Shown here in pieces: positions 21,710 to 37,000 of a DNA stretch of 64,000 nt. A program made the translations under genes and the position numbers. Each line of letters begins with the position of its first letter. The first letter of the stretch is position 1. The notes under the pieces are model-generated. The model worked only from the letters and a program-made list of their open reading frames with translations. It searched no databases and was not told the DNA's origin. Source of the DNA: Stictocephala bisonia (Eukaryota; Arthropoda; Insecta; Hemiptera; Membracidae); the NCBI GenBank assembly GCA_035578905.1, contig JAQJVL010000749.1:62001-126000 (forward strand), read 5' to 3'.

Positions 21710-22743
21710 CTTTATTCAATTGTTCTAACTTTTCTAGACAATAACACATAGCTTAGTAAAATATCTTGCAGCAAATCTAGCAAAATTCAAAGCTTAACCG
21801 AAAATAATGGCTTTGATGCCATTACACTTCAACAAAGATTACCTTGGTAGGATTATTGTTTGGAGTTACATGAAATTAAATGCCATCGATATTATCGTCA
21901 AGTAGTCAATAAATACTGAAAAAAGAAAATGTTTAACTCTATCTACTTCTTTCTTTCATTTCTTAGAAACAGGTTTTTCGTGTGTTAACAGATAATCTAC
22001 ATCACTTAATTTGTGCCTAAAATTATGAACAACTTGATCTTTAATAGCAATAATTAATTTTAAATTTCACTAAAAACCATCATAAATAAGCGTAGCATAT
22101 TAACTAACCCTAACTAATAGCTAATATGAACAAACAACACATGTTTCAGTTAGTTAAACAATTATCAGAATAATTAACAAAACTGACACTCGACACCAGC
22201 TATCTACCACTCAGAAGACAAATACAATTTCACAGACTAACAAATTTAAAGTAGTGAATAAAAAATCTATTTGAAACAAAATCCAAATAATAAATGATCA
22301 AAATTATTTCATTTGATACTAAATTTAACAGTATTAATAGCTATAAAAAAATGTGATTTTTCAGGAGTGTGTAGCGATACATAATTTACAACTTAGCGAG
22401 AGATTAGACAGAACACGCCTATGACACATTTCTGCTGGCTTATGTGGTGAAAGTAATGAACTTTCATTTTCAAATAATAATTAATTGTACTTTTTAAGTA
22501 CACAATACAAGTTTAGACCGTTTTGCAGAGTGTAAGTATTATTATGACTGAAAATCTACTCTGCATCAATGCCTCTTATTAAAATTAAAAAAACTAAAAT
22601 AATTATTTATAAATAAGTAATATCATGAAAAATGCCTTCATATTTTTCATCTGATGTTTATCTTATTTAATCTTCTGCATTTTTATCTAATTGTGTAGTT
22701 TTTTATCAGGCTTATGATACATTTTGCTAAATACAAGTGGTAC
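21710..22743. other. AT-rich 3' flank of the COQ8 gene
   Basis: No gene is seen. On the minus strand just past the COQ8 stop there are ATTAAA/AATAAG-like hexamers near 22670-22680 that could serve as a poly(A) signal, but nothing decides this. Confidence 0.4.
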
Positions 22744-23019
22744 CTATGTAACTTTGTAGTTCTCATATACATCGAGAAACATATCCCTACAGTTCATCTT
22801 AATTTTGAGCTTAGAGCAGAGCAGAAAGACTCCAGAAAGTTTGCGGTGGAGTGAGTAAATTTCCTCTGGTGGTGGGCAGAGACGGTGTGTGATAATGGTA
22901 GGCACCAGTTGTTGAATACGTCTCGTCGTGTCTTGAGAACCAAAGTCAAACTCGCCAATGTGCTGCAGAAACACCTCTCCGAGGATCATCACAGCATTCA
23001 CATGGGCCTCTTCCATTAT
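22744..23019 (-). CDS. Coq8: Coq8 exon 10 (residues 625-715, C-terminus)
   Basis: From acceptor TGATTGTCAG it reads [29 protein letters not shown] and [19 protein letters not shown], all characteristic of the COQ8 C-terminal lobe, ending ENYKVT and TAG. Confidence 0.93.
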   Translation of the reverse strand: MMEEAHVNAVMILGEVFLQHIGEFDFGSQDTTRRIQQLVPTIITHRLCPPPEEIYSLHRKLSGVFLLCSKLKIKMNCRDMFLDVYENYKVT

Positions 23020-26000
23020 CTGACAATCAGAATCCATATTCAAGAGCCTATTACCTTCATCATTCTAGTTACTTTTATTTCTTTAAAAGTGTTACGCTGT
23101 TTATAATTAAACATCTTAAACAATGAGTTTAATTAAATATTTTGGATGTGCTCGGAAATATAAAAAATGCAATAAGCCAACATTATCTCACATCAAAAAG
23201 TAAATACATGATTGAAAAAACATGAAAAACAGGTGAAAGAAACAACAAAAAAGGAAACACCAAGAAGGATGAAAAAACATCTACATTGCTCATGAACTAA
23301 CAGCTACACAAAATTATCACCTATACTCAACTTATATTTAAAATAAAGATCATCAATATGTTGTAGCATGTTAGGAACCTGCAAAACGTGTTCTTCCTAA
23401 TTAAATCAATAAAAAATACAATACCCTTAATAAACAGCTTAGATATGCAAATGTTTATATAATGTAGAGCCTATTAGTTTGTATTCATAGTTTGAAACTC
23501 ATTTTCCCTATCTTTGACATGTTTTACAGATGAGAGACTGGTTGAATAGAGGAGTAGTCAGTAGTTAGGTGATGATAAAGGAGAAGGTGATCACAGAGTA
23601 CAACCGCCCTATAAATACAAATATCTAATGTTTGAGGAATCAGGTGCATGTCTAACCGATACGAGATTGGGTCTCATAATTGTTTTTATCAATTTTAATT
23701 AATGTACTAAGAGTATTTCATTATATAACACTTATCAAAGACTATTTCTTACAGCAGTAGTTCCAACCTCTAACCTCCAAGGACCACAAGACAATTAATT
23801 AATAAAAGTATCGACAGACCAAAATATATTTAAGATAAATTAAATTTAAAAAATAAAACCTTTTACTTTGAATTGTATTGATATTTTAATAAATTACAAA
23901 CATAAAACTAAAGTAAGAAGTGTCATAAAGCGTAGAATTATGCAAACGAAATAAAAGGCTGATAAAAATAATGATCAATCTCTCAGTGACTGTCTTGATC
24001 TTGCAGTTATTTGCAAGAACCTTGTTCAGTTCAATTTTTTATTAGTCACGTAAATGAGACAATTCTAATAATATGACATATATTTTGAGTATATTCTATT
24101 ACATTCTTACTAAAATAAATATCAGGAGCAACGGCCTCTTAATTTTGTGAATGTGTGTTTTTTTTTAATTATAACAATAAGGCCCTTACCAGGCAGAAAA
24201 GATATTCTACTTTAAAGTAATTTTCTCAAAGAAAATTTGCACTGAAAGAAATATACAGTTAAATTTATACTAACTTCTTATTTTGCAATGATGTTAACCG
24301 TTATCTATCAAGAACGTTGTTGTGGACTACTTGAAACCTTGCAGCGAGCCACATGTGGTCCGCTGATCACAGGTTGGGAATCACTGTCTTACAGTGTAGG
24401 GTGAGTGTTCTATTTCCGTTCTTCTGACATGGGAATAAGGGGGAAGGAATCTTGTAACAATATTGAACAAATCTTTGCTGAGACGAGATAATTTTGTAAC
24501 TAAATGTTTATGAGGAGTTTGGCTGCAATTTTAATGTATTTGTATGGGGGGCTCAGTCTAACTTATCTTCATCTATTTACTAAACAAAAATTCGTAATTT
24601 ACGTTAAATTAGAGTGCCTGGCCTACAGGACTGCCTGCCGGCTGTCCCTCTGGTGGGAATATATGCAAATTTACTTTTTGTGACTAGTTGTGCATATGGC
24701 CACTATAGGTGATTTGCCGTGACCGTAGCTTTTTCGTGATATCTTGAGAAATAATTGTCGTAGACCAAAATTGTTTTCAAATTCGTGTTAAATGAAAAAC
24801 TACATCAAATTAAAAAGAAAATTATGAAAAAATCACAAAAAATAATAGTGATAAATTGAAAAATAAAATTTCAAATATTTAGTTTTCGAATTTTTTGAGG
24901 TATAAAATGTTACTTTCGCAGAATAAAAAGTGTTTTCTCAGAAAATATATACCTGATTCTATTCACTGGTGATAAGAAAAGTCAATATTGGTGTAGTATC
25001 TAGAAATTACATAAATAACTAAATTTCTTTAATTAATAATTGTACAAGAACAATGAATGGTGTCAGGTGACTGTGGATGGTATTGGTAAAATATAAACAG
25101 CTTAATGATACGATTCTAAAATTCTTGACAGTGACAAAAATGATTCTATATTGCCTAAGACATCCAAATCCTTGAAGATTTTTTTTTTCATTGGCATTTT
25201 CCTTGTATACACATTAGGTAAGTGTTCTTCAATTTTTCACACTTACCCTCCCTGTGCACCATTCAGTTTGGTTTTATCTTTAACTGAATCAAAAGATTTT
25301 TATTGAGATTGAACATGTACAAATGTCAACAGATTGTGGACAAATCATATAATAAGTCATTCCCAAAAAATAAGGATGACTCACACGAGAATTGGAAATG
25401 TTCAACTTTAAATACAAGCCAGTAAAAACGTTGAGTTTATTTATTTTATTTATTTATTCAGTCAAAGTCATATTACAGCATAAGATACAGAGTATTACTC
25501 TAATGCTAGATGACATGTCAATTTCACTAATAACTAAAATCTTAAACCTACAAAACAAAATTACAGACATGCACAGATATGTATATCGTTTTATTAAAAT
25601 TAACTAAAATTACAAAGGATAAACAAACCAACAAAGAGATCACGACAGATACTCTTGAACTGAATAAAAACATTTGGTATTTAAAAAGGTCAGCAACTTA
25701 TTTCTAAAAATATTTTTGGTTTTTGCTAGTTTTATTTCCAGTGGTAACTTATTGTATACTTTTATTCCCATGTAGTAAACATTGTTAGCAAAAAGGCTAG
25801 TTTTATGAGTGGGATAATTTAAAAAGTGTTCATTTCTTAATTATTTATAATTACTATTAGGCTGTCCAGAGAAAAATGTAATATGTTTATTTACAAATAA
25901 AAGGAGTCGAAATATGTAAACACACGGAACAGTTAAAATATTATGCTTTTTAAAGATTTGTTTACATGATGTATTGGGAAGGACTTTAGCAATAATTCTT

Positions 26001-29000
26001 ATTATTCTTTTTTGAATTTGAAAGATTTTGTTTATTTCTATGGAATTACCCCAAAATTCAATACAGTAGATCAAATTAGAATAAGAGTAGGCATAGTACA
26101 CCATCTTAAGAATATCTTCATTTACCATTTTAGAGAGAGTAAGAATTACATAAAGCGATCTATTAAGCTTTGTTTCTATTTGCGAAATGTGACTTTTCCA
26201 TGAGACTGAACAATCGATGTTTACACCTAAGAACTTCGAATATAATGAAGTAGCAATTGAACCATCCAACAATCTGAATTTTGATTTAGCACTTTTTTTG
26301 TAATTGTTATGGAATTTAACATACGTTGTTTTACTTTCATTCAATAATAAATTATTTGCTATAAACCATTCTTTTAGAACTTCGATATCCCGTTTTAAAT
26401 TGTGGTCTAAATTACTAGGATTATAATTTTTTATAATAGCTGTAGTATCGTCAGCGTACATAAGAAGTTTAGAGTTTAATCTTTGATTCAAAATATCATT
26501 AACATATATAATAAAAAGAAGGGGACCAAGAATGGATCCTTGAGGCACTCCCTCCGTGACCACTTTAAAATTTGATTTGATATTTTTATTAGGGAGTATT
26601 ACTTTTTGTTCTCTATCTGAAAGGTAGGAACTTAGCAATTTAAGAGTAGTTCCCCAAAAACAGTAGAAATGGAGCTTTTGAAGCATAATGTCAAAATTTA
26701 CACAATCAAAAGCTTTTGAGAGGTCACAGAAGGCTCCAACAGTATACTGAGACCCATCGATTGCATCAACAATTTCAGTAACCAGTTTATAGACTGCCTC
26801 TGATGTACTTTGTCCCTTCCTAAAACCAAATTGGTTATCATTTAATATATTATTAACATCAAGATATTTCACCATTTGATCGTAAATCACCCTCTCGAGT
26901 ATTTTTGAAAAACAGGCAATAGTGATATAAGTCGATAATTTTCAACAAGTAAAGGGTCCCCGCTTTTCAAAATTGGCCCAATTATACTGTGTTTCAATAA
27001 CTTTGGAAAAATGCCCTTCTTAATTGAAAGATTAAAAATTAAAGATAGAGGTTTGCTAATAAACTTTGAACACTTTTTTACAATAAATGAAGGAATATCA
27101 TCCCAGCCTGCAGATTTGGAAGACTTTAGGCCGTTAATAACAGAAATTACATCTTTTGGCTGTATCAGCTGAAAATTTACAATGACACTTCCATAATTCT
27201 GACAGCTACTATTCTGTAACAATTTATTTGAAAGTTGTACATTAGGATTTAAATTTAGTCTGCTACTTATATTAGTAAAATAATCACTAAAAACATTAGA
27301 AATACATTCTAAGTTTGAAGTTATTCCATCTGCTGTTTGAATTTCCTTTATCTCGTCAGATTTTTCATTTTTTCCTGTTTCAGATTTTACTATCTGCCAT
27401 GCAGTTTTATCTTGTTTTTAGAATATTTTATTTTACTCGAATGAAAAATCATTTTTGCACTACAGACCACTTTATTAAAAATCAATTTGTATTATTATTA
27501 TTATTATTATTATTATTTTATATACGTATGAGGTACAGTACTTGTATATTACACAAAAACAGTTGTATTTCAAAATAATTCAGAATTAGTTTTGTACCAA
27601 TAAAAATTAATTATAAGATGAGCAGTTATAATTATAAATATTAATTTGTAATTATTATTGCCAGTATTATTTCTCAGTCAGTTAGACCAGTGGGCAGTTA
27701 AAATAATTGTTGCAAATGAATAAATTTTTAGTCCAGACAGACAGACTGATACGATAGTAAACCAGTGCTATAAGTGTCTGACAGTAACAGTAGACTGCAA
27801 TTCAGTTGTTTGGCCAGTTGGTTTGAACCAATATTGTTTGTAATATTGGTTGTAGAAAATATGCTACGCAAAAACCTGAAAAATCTGCAGTATCCTGTTG
27901 ATTGAATAACCACAGTGATCAGTTAGAGGAGTTCCTCTATATAAAGTTTTTAATGTAGTTTTACCATAATTTTTCCAAATAAACTAATACTCCTATACAA
28001 AAAAATATTGCAATGTCCAAACAATTTTCGGTTTAAGTGTTCTGAATAGCAAGGTCCACAATTATTGATCAAATGTTTTGTCACAATACACCATGTGGGA
28101 TAGCATAAAAGAAAGTAAGTAGTGTTAAAATTTAATCTTTTAATTTTTAATCTACAAAGAAAATTAAAGTGTATCATTTATTCAGTTAAATTGTACTTAT
28201 CCTCAACCATTATAACCACTTTGAAAAAGATTAAACACTTAAAAACAGCCTCAAACACAAAAATAAGCCAACCCAATTTAAACACTGTTCATAACCTCCA
28301 CTGCCACACTCCAAAAAATATTCAATGTTTTGTTTAAAATCAAAATGGCTAGAGATTTTTGGTAAGTATTTACACTAATGTAAAATTAGCAAGATATCAA
28401 CTAAAAATGTGAAAAACCATAAGAATAATACAGTCCCTTCTATTTCATAACAACATTCCCAAATCCAGTCATACCATTGTGGCATGAAATCATAGATTCT
28501 GGAAAACACTGTCAATCACCTGCTTCCACCCTTCCCTTAAAAAAAGTTAAAGTTTGTCTTATTTTACCAGGCGAAGTTAGGGCTAAGGAGCCCTCTCTAA
28601 CACTTAACCTAGGGACCAACGGCTTTACGTGACTTCCGAACCACGGGAGCGGCAGGGCAAAATCTTTTAGTCACATCGGGAATCGAACCCGGACCATCAG
28701 CGTGGCAAGCCAGTGCCTTACCCCTTATCTACGGCCGCTCCCAAATGAGTATCATTCCCTTAAATGAGTATCAGGTCATAAAGTGTCACACCAAAATTGA
28801 TGATTTTGCTGAAATGTAATTATCTATTAATCAAACCTTTATTGATGTAGTAGCCCAACTTATTTTATACTTTGTAAGTAAATAAATGTACTTTTTTGAA
28901 TCTTTGGAATGCATGTGTTTAGTTCTTGTGCCATTTTAGATGCACATTATAAGAAATATAAGTGATATACAAGCATCCCAAATAGTATCTTTCATATAAC

Positions 29001-32000
29001 AGTCGGAATTAGTCAACCCTGTAGAATTCAGAAGGTTAAACTTATCTTATGAATTGTAGTTTAATAATTTTATTCTAAAAATGTTACTACAGTTGGTTTA
29101 AGCTTCTAAACATCTATTATTGTTTTAAAGAGGCATTTTCTACAATCTACACACAATACAATACGTACAAATTCATGAAGATTCAAGCTCACCTTGGACT
29201 CATATCCAGTAAGGAAGCCCATTTGACGGGAAAGCTCCAAAACTCTTTCTTTGTCCCCATCTGCAGCTGCTTTTATCACTTCAATGTACTGGTCCATAAA
29301 CTCTTTGCTGTATGATCGTGAAGCTCCAAAATCCAACAGAATCAACTATGAAAACAATTTAATAATTGTTAGTGGTCAATAATACATATAAAAGCTGAAT
29401 AGTGTTAAAAATTAATGAATAACTAATGAAGACCAAATAAAGTGCTCTAACAATTGCACTAGGTAACCATTGTTAAACCTGGACAGCAATGGCTTAAAGG
29501 TGACTTGTGAACCACCACCAGTGATGTGGTAGCCAGGTTGTGTGCAAGGACGAGATCGCTCAGCATTCTCCCTTACAAGAAACAGCCACACTTGATGCCG
29601 TATTGATCTTGCATTAACATAGGAACTGGGTCAAGGCCACTGCCAGGAGACTTAGGAAATAAATTTATTTTTTTTTATAACATTCAAACCAATGAAGTTC
29701 TAAATTAATACGACGCATTGTATTGTGTTGAAAAAGTCAGATAAAGTAATTTTACATACATGATTGTTGAATATATGTAATAGCAATAGTTAACTTACCA
29801 TCTATTAGTTTATAAAATACTACAGGTTTGAAATTTATAACAAAGTAAAATTTAGAGAAGCTCACGTTAAATAAACTGGTATTTATTTTATTCTGATATC
29901 TTTAAAATTGAGAAAGTGATGAAAACTTCAACAAACCATATTTTTCTCTTTTATCTCATTTCGTACAGTCTGCGGCATTTTCAATCGTAGAAGGCATTTT
30001 AAACACTCATAAGCATCCTTATATACAGTCGAATGAATCCGTAACGGCGGATGTGGCTTACCAACAGATAGTAGTACACAAGAAGCATGTGGCAAAACCT
30101 GATCACAGCGCTAAAAGGGCGAGATTCTAAAACGGTACCTACTTATTTTAAAAAACATGTTTCGTAACTCCTAGATTGAACAACCCATTTTAGGTAACAG
30201 CCCAAAAATGCAAGTCCATTTCTGGAGGACTGGAATGTATCATCCGATGGCTTTAAGAAAAGACTCTATAGTGCCCCCTTGAAAACGTTTGCAACCGACG
30301 ATTATTTTATTTAAAAATCAGAACAGCCAGATAATAATACTTATTTGCTAAATACAGATAAATATACTACTACCAAGTTTTAATAAAATAATACCTGTTT
30401 TGTATCAACATTATAGAAGAAATTTGACCAGTTGGGATCTGTCTGCATGTATCTGAATTGAAAAAGTTCTCGTAGGCAGAGTTGCATAACAAGTTGGCAG
30501 ATGTATTTTCGTGTCGGTTCATCCATGTCCTGACACTTGTCTACTGGTATACCTTCTATCAATTCTGATGTCAGAATTTGGGGTGTGCAGAACTGGTCTG
30601 AAAATATAAGTTAATTTCATGTACCAGGTTAAACAGCAATATCGAACTATGTGTTAAGTTATGTTATGTGTAAACAGCACATACACATAAAAATTATAGT
30701 AAAATAGTCAAACTTTATTAGTAATTGCAATTGATTGTAAAGTAATCATTGTTAAATGAATACATTAAAAACACATAACTAAAAATTCTCTCAATTCCAA
30801 TAAGTAAAATCAAAGAGCATATTGATAAATATACATTTATTATAAATACATGTTGTAACAAATACTAATTTTAGTTCTTTAAAAACACAAAATTTTGATT
30901 TGTTATAGCTGAAAATTATTAATATATGGAAGTCCTAGTTAAATTCCTTTCTTCACTCGCAATTTTAAATGGGCTGCAGGCGTTGTGAAAACTTCATTTA
31001 ACAAGTAAAGTACCAATTGACAGCTAAGTTGGGAACTTGAACTATGGACATTGGAGCATTCAGCAGTCTGAAGCCCTGGCCGTTTTGGAGCTAAAATAGA
31101 ATTTTATGTGTATATCCTGAGCGCCCGGTGTGGTTACTCAATTAGTAAGGCTTCATACTGCGGAAGACATGGTACAAGGTCCGAATCTCCAACTGAGCTA
31201 ATGGTAATTATTTTACTCGTTGAATAAAGTTCAAAAGGGTCTGCAGGCCAATTTGAATTGGCAGGGAATTTTTAAAAAACTTAAAAGAAGCATCAGCAGT
31301 ATATAGGAAATATAAATTATCTGTGAGTTAAATATACCATTTATTTTCAAAAATACTGATTTAAAAAAAAAATCAGATTCTGTACAATTTTTCAAAACTA
31401 ATGTTGGTAACATTTTTCAAATTTAAAACAATTAGACACCTAGGTTGGGATCTTCATTTTCATAAAATGACTACCAAAGTTATTACAAATATATTTGTTT
31501 ACATTCATCAAAAAGCCTATTGTACGTAATACGGCAACATTAACCTTCACATGACCTCAAGATGGCACATTGTTTACATCCTATTATGCCAATCAGTAAC
31601 ATTGTTGGTTAAAGCCCAGCATAAGCTAAAGGTTCTCAATTCGATCTCAATCAGAATTATTACAAATTTTGAAAGGGATCAGCTGATAACTACCGGCTGT
31701 CCTGTCATTGAGCTATCAATTAATGGCAGACTCTAAGTATTACTGGGCCTTAGCTTGTAGCAATGACTACGTTGTTACAGACTTTTTAGTCTGTTTAAAA
31801 AATAATGTTAAAGAATATAAAACAATTAATTGTATAAAAATACTACTAACACTTTTTTTACTAATACCTATATTTGTGCCCCTGAATGTTAACGGTAATA
31901 AAATATTTTATTTGATAATTGAGATTATATAGAAGATTACAAAATTACACGTATATATTTATTTATTATAAAACCAGCAGAATATTTTCAAAAAATCTTC

Positions 32001-34033
32001 AATTGAATTAACAACAAACTATTAATCAATGAATAGAGTAAACACAAAACAAACAGCCATGCGATATTATGTTGTATATACTAAACATGAACAAACTACA
32101 AACAATTAAACTATACTGACATTAAATAGAAGTAATCAACCACGCTTTACCGTATATACTGACCATACACTTTGGGAATGTAGTATTCTGGATAGTCTTT
32201 GAGAAGGTTTTGAAATATCTTTGTGCATTCTACTTCCCGAACATAATCCACCTCCCAGCTTAGTTCTCGCTTGGCCACCTCCACCAAATTGTCAATGAAC
32301 ATTCCTAAAATAAATTTAAATTATATGCAATTAATTGTAATCCAAAATTTTGGAAAATATAAAACTCATTGATAAATTTGATACTGATGTGTATCAATAA
32401 TGAAATTACAAATAACTATTGACAGATTATGGCTCAGCTTAAATAACTGACGGCAAATACTGAAAATTACCCTTTTATTATCTATCCTTACCACTCAAAG
32501 TTAATTACAAGAATAGGTTTTTGACAATTAACTATTCAGTACAAGTAAACGTCACACAACACAAATTTATTACAATATAAGCACAAAATGCACAAATATA
32601 TTACAATACAAGTACAAAATGCACAAATATTACGGTGATCTCTTTTGTGGATCCCTCTGGTCTGAGGAGGGTGGGCGTGGTTCACCGAAATCGATCACCA
32701 TAATATTTGTGCATTTTGTACTCGTATTGTAATATATTTGTGCATTTTGTGCTTATATTGTAATAAATTTGTGTTGTGTGACGTTTACTTGTACTGTATA
32801 TGTACCAACACATATTATGCTAATTAAAAAACTATTTAATTAACTATTAAAAGTAAAATAGTTAAGCTTTAAAATTAACCATTACACTTTATATCCCAAA
32901 ATCTAACAAGCAAGCACTTTCCTTACTGAATTCAAATAAAAAAATCCATACTCATTTCTCATAAAAAAAAAAAAAAAAAAAAAAATAGAATTCATACTCA
33001 AACCATTGATTGTCTTGGATTTTGCTATCTTAAAAGAAAACAATTCAGACAAGACCCAGGAATGTTGACCTTAAGTGAGCACATCGACAGAGTATCCTGA
33101 AAAGCTGTCCCAGGTGATATTGTTTTGTGCAACATTTCTTAATTGTACTCCTCTCAAGCACATTTAGCGGGCTATTTTGGCCACATTTAACCTGTGGGAC
33201 AACACTGCATGAAAGTTGTGTAGCTAAACATTTTGGGAAGCTTTCTATGTACTTAAGAGAGATTATATGTAATTAATCGGAAAGTTAACAGCTGTTCAAA
33301 TATAAATAATGACATCCATTCAATTTTAACAGCTGTTCAAATTTAAATAATGGTGTTTTAAAATTGAGGAGATTAAATATTTCATTTTGGGAGAGTTTCT
33401 TATCATCAAACAAATTTACTTTCAAATGGATGATACCTGCCTTATTCTGCTGTACATTACTCAGAACTGTATCCTAAATCAAACCTAGTACGAGACTTAT
33501 TAATATGACTAAACAAGACTGCACTTGCACTTGCAGAGTACCTAGAGAGAAGTCAACATTAGTATAATCAAGATATTCTATTATTATTAATCTTAGATAT
33601 GAGACGCCTACACAACTCTGCGCGTATTTCAAGGCAAATATAAATAATTAGATAAATGTGGATGACCTGTGTGAAGTCTGCTCAAACTTGTGCCTGTTAC
33701 TAACTAAGTTCCACTTATGCTCAGAGAGTGCCATTTATTAGTAGTCCAAAATCCAGGGCAACTAAGAGACGTACAACTTTACGACTAATCCGAACCATGT
33801 AGTATTAGACTGATTTTCAGCTAATTGACAAGCATGTCACTCGTTACTGCCCCTACACAAAATCTGGACACTGACCCCCACCCAACACAGACACCCCAGT
33901 AGCCTCCACACCGATAGCAACTTCTAAGCGGACACCATGTCGGTATTAAGAGGACCGAGCATAGAACCTATAGCCTACATCTCCACAACACTTTGTCCCC
34001 AAGTAGCTGGGTTACAGCACTGCGCTACTAGTG

Positions 34034-34080
<47 letters not shown>

Positions 34081-37000
34081 ATGATGTCCACCAGGGGGAG
34101 TGGCAGCCTCCTCAAAACTCCTCACCCAACTTCTCTTAGCTTTTTAAATTATTGTTGCAAAATTATAGCAAAGAGAACTTTGAAGACAGTTGAAGGGAGT
34201 TAGTTTCAGCATTTCTCAGAGATTCTGGTTAATAACACTGACCTAAATTTACTTCTTGAATTCGCCAGTTACAAGAGAAAGGCAAGAAACAAGTATCCCG
34301 TACCAGACAGTTGGTTTGTAAGACCTCACAAACTGTTATCAAACTCCCTGAAGGACTAAAATAAATGGTTTAAATTTCATCTGCAAAGCCTCATCCTTTA
34401 ACTTTTATTCAATGAATAAGCTCATTGTGGAGGACCCTATACTCCCCTAAGGTTAAGTGTTGTTCGTGTGACATGCTTGTAATTATGTTCAAATTAAAAT
34501 TGGAACCCCATACTAACAGTAGATTGTTTTCTGTTTATCTACCTCATCAAATAATCTTGAAAATATTTTATCAAATTCTTTTAGAGAAAATCTGTAATAA
34601 CAAAGCTAGGTTTAATGTTCAATTAATAACTGTTCATAGTGTGGAAGAAAAGATAAAGCAATAATTGTGAAACATTAATACTTTACAGTTAATATTTATT
34701 ATTTTCCATCACTGGAATCTCGTAAACTTTTAGATAAATGATTAAAAATGCCTTCCTTAGCTTGGTTGTGAAAATGCAATAAAAATCTATGCACAAAATA
34801 ATAGTTAACTGTTAAAGAGTCTACCTTCTGGAAACATATTCCAGACTTTAAGGATGCCCACAAGGTTGTCAATGTCACTCTCTATCCCCTTGGCGACACC
34901 TGGGTATTGTATCTTCATGGCCACATCAGTGCCATCAAGCAGTGTCGCAGCATGGACTTGACCAATAGACGCTGCAGCAAATGGCTTCATCTCAAAGTGT
35001 AACAATCTACTACGCCAATCTGCGCCAAACTCTTTCACCATCACTTTCTGTAATATGTTCCCAAGAGTTAGTTTCAGCATTTTTATATCAATTTTTATTG
35101 GTAGAGATTCTTACTGTTGATTAATTTTTACAAAGACTAATGACATTTTAAAGAATATATCTCTAACCGTTATCAGTGGTCCAATACTACTAGGACTTAT
35201 TGTCCAAGAAATTAATTTAATTAAAATGTTGCAGATTTGAATTTTTTTTTTTTTTTTTTTTTTGACATTGCAAAATTGAAATAACGCCCATGTTTTATTC
35301 TGTAATGTTAGGATCCAGGCTTAAATTCATGAAAGTTGTGAAATTTATAGGTTATCATTTAAGTTGAATATCTTAGAGAAAATGAATATTGCTAGCCCAA
35401 GACTATTTTTTAATAACCCAGTTTCTACTACTAATTTTAAAAACATTTGTTATTTCTTTTTCCCATGTAGTTTCACAATTAAATATAATTTGTATAATAA
35501 ATTAGCACTTAGTGCAACATAAGTAAATTATTATGATAGGTATGTAATCGCAACACAGTATAGCTTTAAGTATTTAGTGTCCTGGTTCCCTCAAAAGTTG
35601 CTGTTTTTAACTATTTGAGTATTCATAGATTAGACATGGCTAATATTACAGTGTAAACCTTTGAGGTTTACTTAACTGCAACACTAGATTGCACAAGATT
35701 CTCTCATAATTACAAACATTTATAATAACATTTTAATAATAATAATAAAAAGATTAACACTAAGAATGAGAAAGAGATTTTATTACACTGTGAAATACGG
35801 TACAGGAAGTGGAGTAGGTTAAATTTCAGTAGGACATTCTGAGAGTGTTAACTCAGAAATCAAGGGAGCGGATGTCAAGGAAGCAAGTTCAGCACTGTAC
35901 ACATGATAATCAAAATAATAAAATGTTAGACTCACCAAAAATTAGGCCGATGAATGCTGATGCGGCGGGGAATCAGCAGAAGCTTCGGGGAGGAGACGGT
36001 CCCGTCCATCACACACAAACGGGCCTATAGAGTGATCCGTAAAAGGACCACCGATAGTACTTGGTATTTACGAAATTGGAGGCGTGTCCAGTGGCAGTGG
36101 GGATGAGATACTAGGGAAAGAGTTCGGAAAGAAAGGGGTGTCTGAGGAGAGATCTGGAAGTGATAGGACTTAGGCAAATAGACCATTAAGGAGGACCAGC
36201 ACCTGGAGGTCCAACTACCTAGGCTTCGTCAACCCGCCCTGCAGAGCAAACACGGGATGAGCTAGGAGGAGGACTTGGAGCCACGGTCCAACCCTTTGTG
36301 ATATCAGCCCCCGGAGGACTTCACAAGCGGCCAACCTGAACCTGAGGAACGACTGGCCTTGCAGCCTATCCTGAGGGCAGAGAAGCTACCTTAAGGGAAT
36401 GCAAGCGCCTTCACCCACCCCTAAGGGACTGCAAGCGACTCCACACCCAACCAGCCCACCTGACCCTGAGGGACAAGCGAACGCCGAATCCACTACGGCC
36501 CGTGGACACCCCATACCTGCAGGAAGCATAGAGTCCAGGGTTATGTTAAAATTTGTTTAACACCTCCAGGGTTTAAGGAAAACGAAAATATAAAATTTGT
36601 AGACAAAAGGAAATGTTGTAAGGCCGTTCAATTACGTTTTGCCTACACCAAAGCGTAAGCCTTGGTACTTGGTAATAAGGCTGTACATTACTCATATAAA
36701 AAGCTAATAATAATCGTAATTTAATAATAAAATATAATTCACTGATTGAAGGAATTGAGTCTGGTATAAATTACTGTGTGGAGATTGTTAATTTAACTTG
36801 TTAATATATAAATACGTAATATGTAATTGATCATAGTGGTTGTTTTGAGTTGATATAGATATATAGTAAATAAATAAATATAGCGTTGAATATATAAACT
36901 ATAAATGTTGGATAACTCTTGGGAAGAATAAAGAATAGTAACTAGGGCAATTTGAATATATTTAACTTGTCTCTTGAAGAGTATTTGTAAAATAATATAA

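Larger units (their letters stand above)
25437..27490 (-). mobile_element. LINE family 3, 5'-truncated, RT mostly intact
   Basis: The 3' tail (25437-25460) is an AATAAATAAAT-type repeat. The minus strand encodes the pre-RT linker (NKIKLHGRQ region near 27410-27430), RT N-terminus (26887-27222) and RT core plus thumb (25841-26890). The two RT frames overlap near 26890 and differ by a frameshift. It lies in Coq8 intron 9 in the same orientation as the gene. Confidence 0.85.
23020..29192. other. Coq8 intron 9 (6.2 kb)
   Basis: It contains repeat family D (24570-25025), LINE family 3 (25437-27490), a (TTA)n microsatellite (27490-27516) and a family B SINE (28558-28742). The remaining parts (23020-24560, 25026-25436, 27520-28555, 28745-29190) are AT-rich with nothing recognised. 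Confidence 0.75.

Noticed and set aside
22885..23106. Plus-strand 73-codon ORF
   Set aside because: It is the antisense shadow of Coq8 exon 10.
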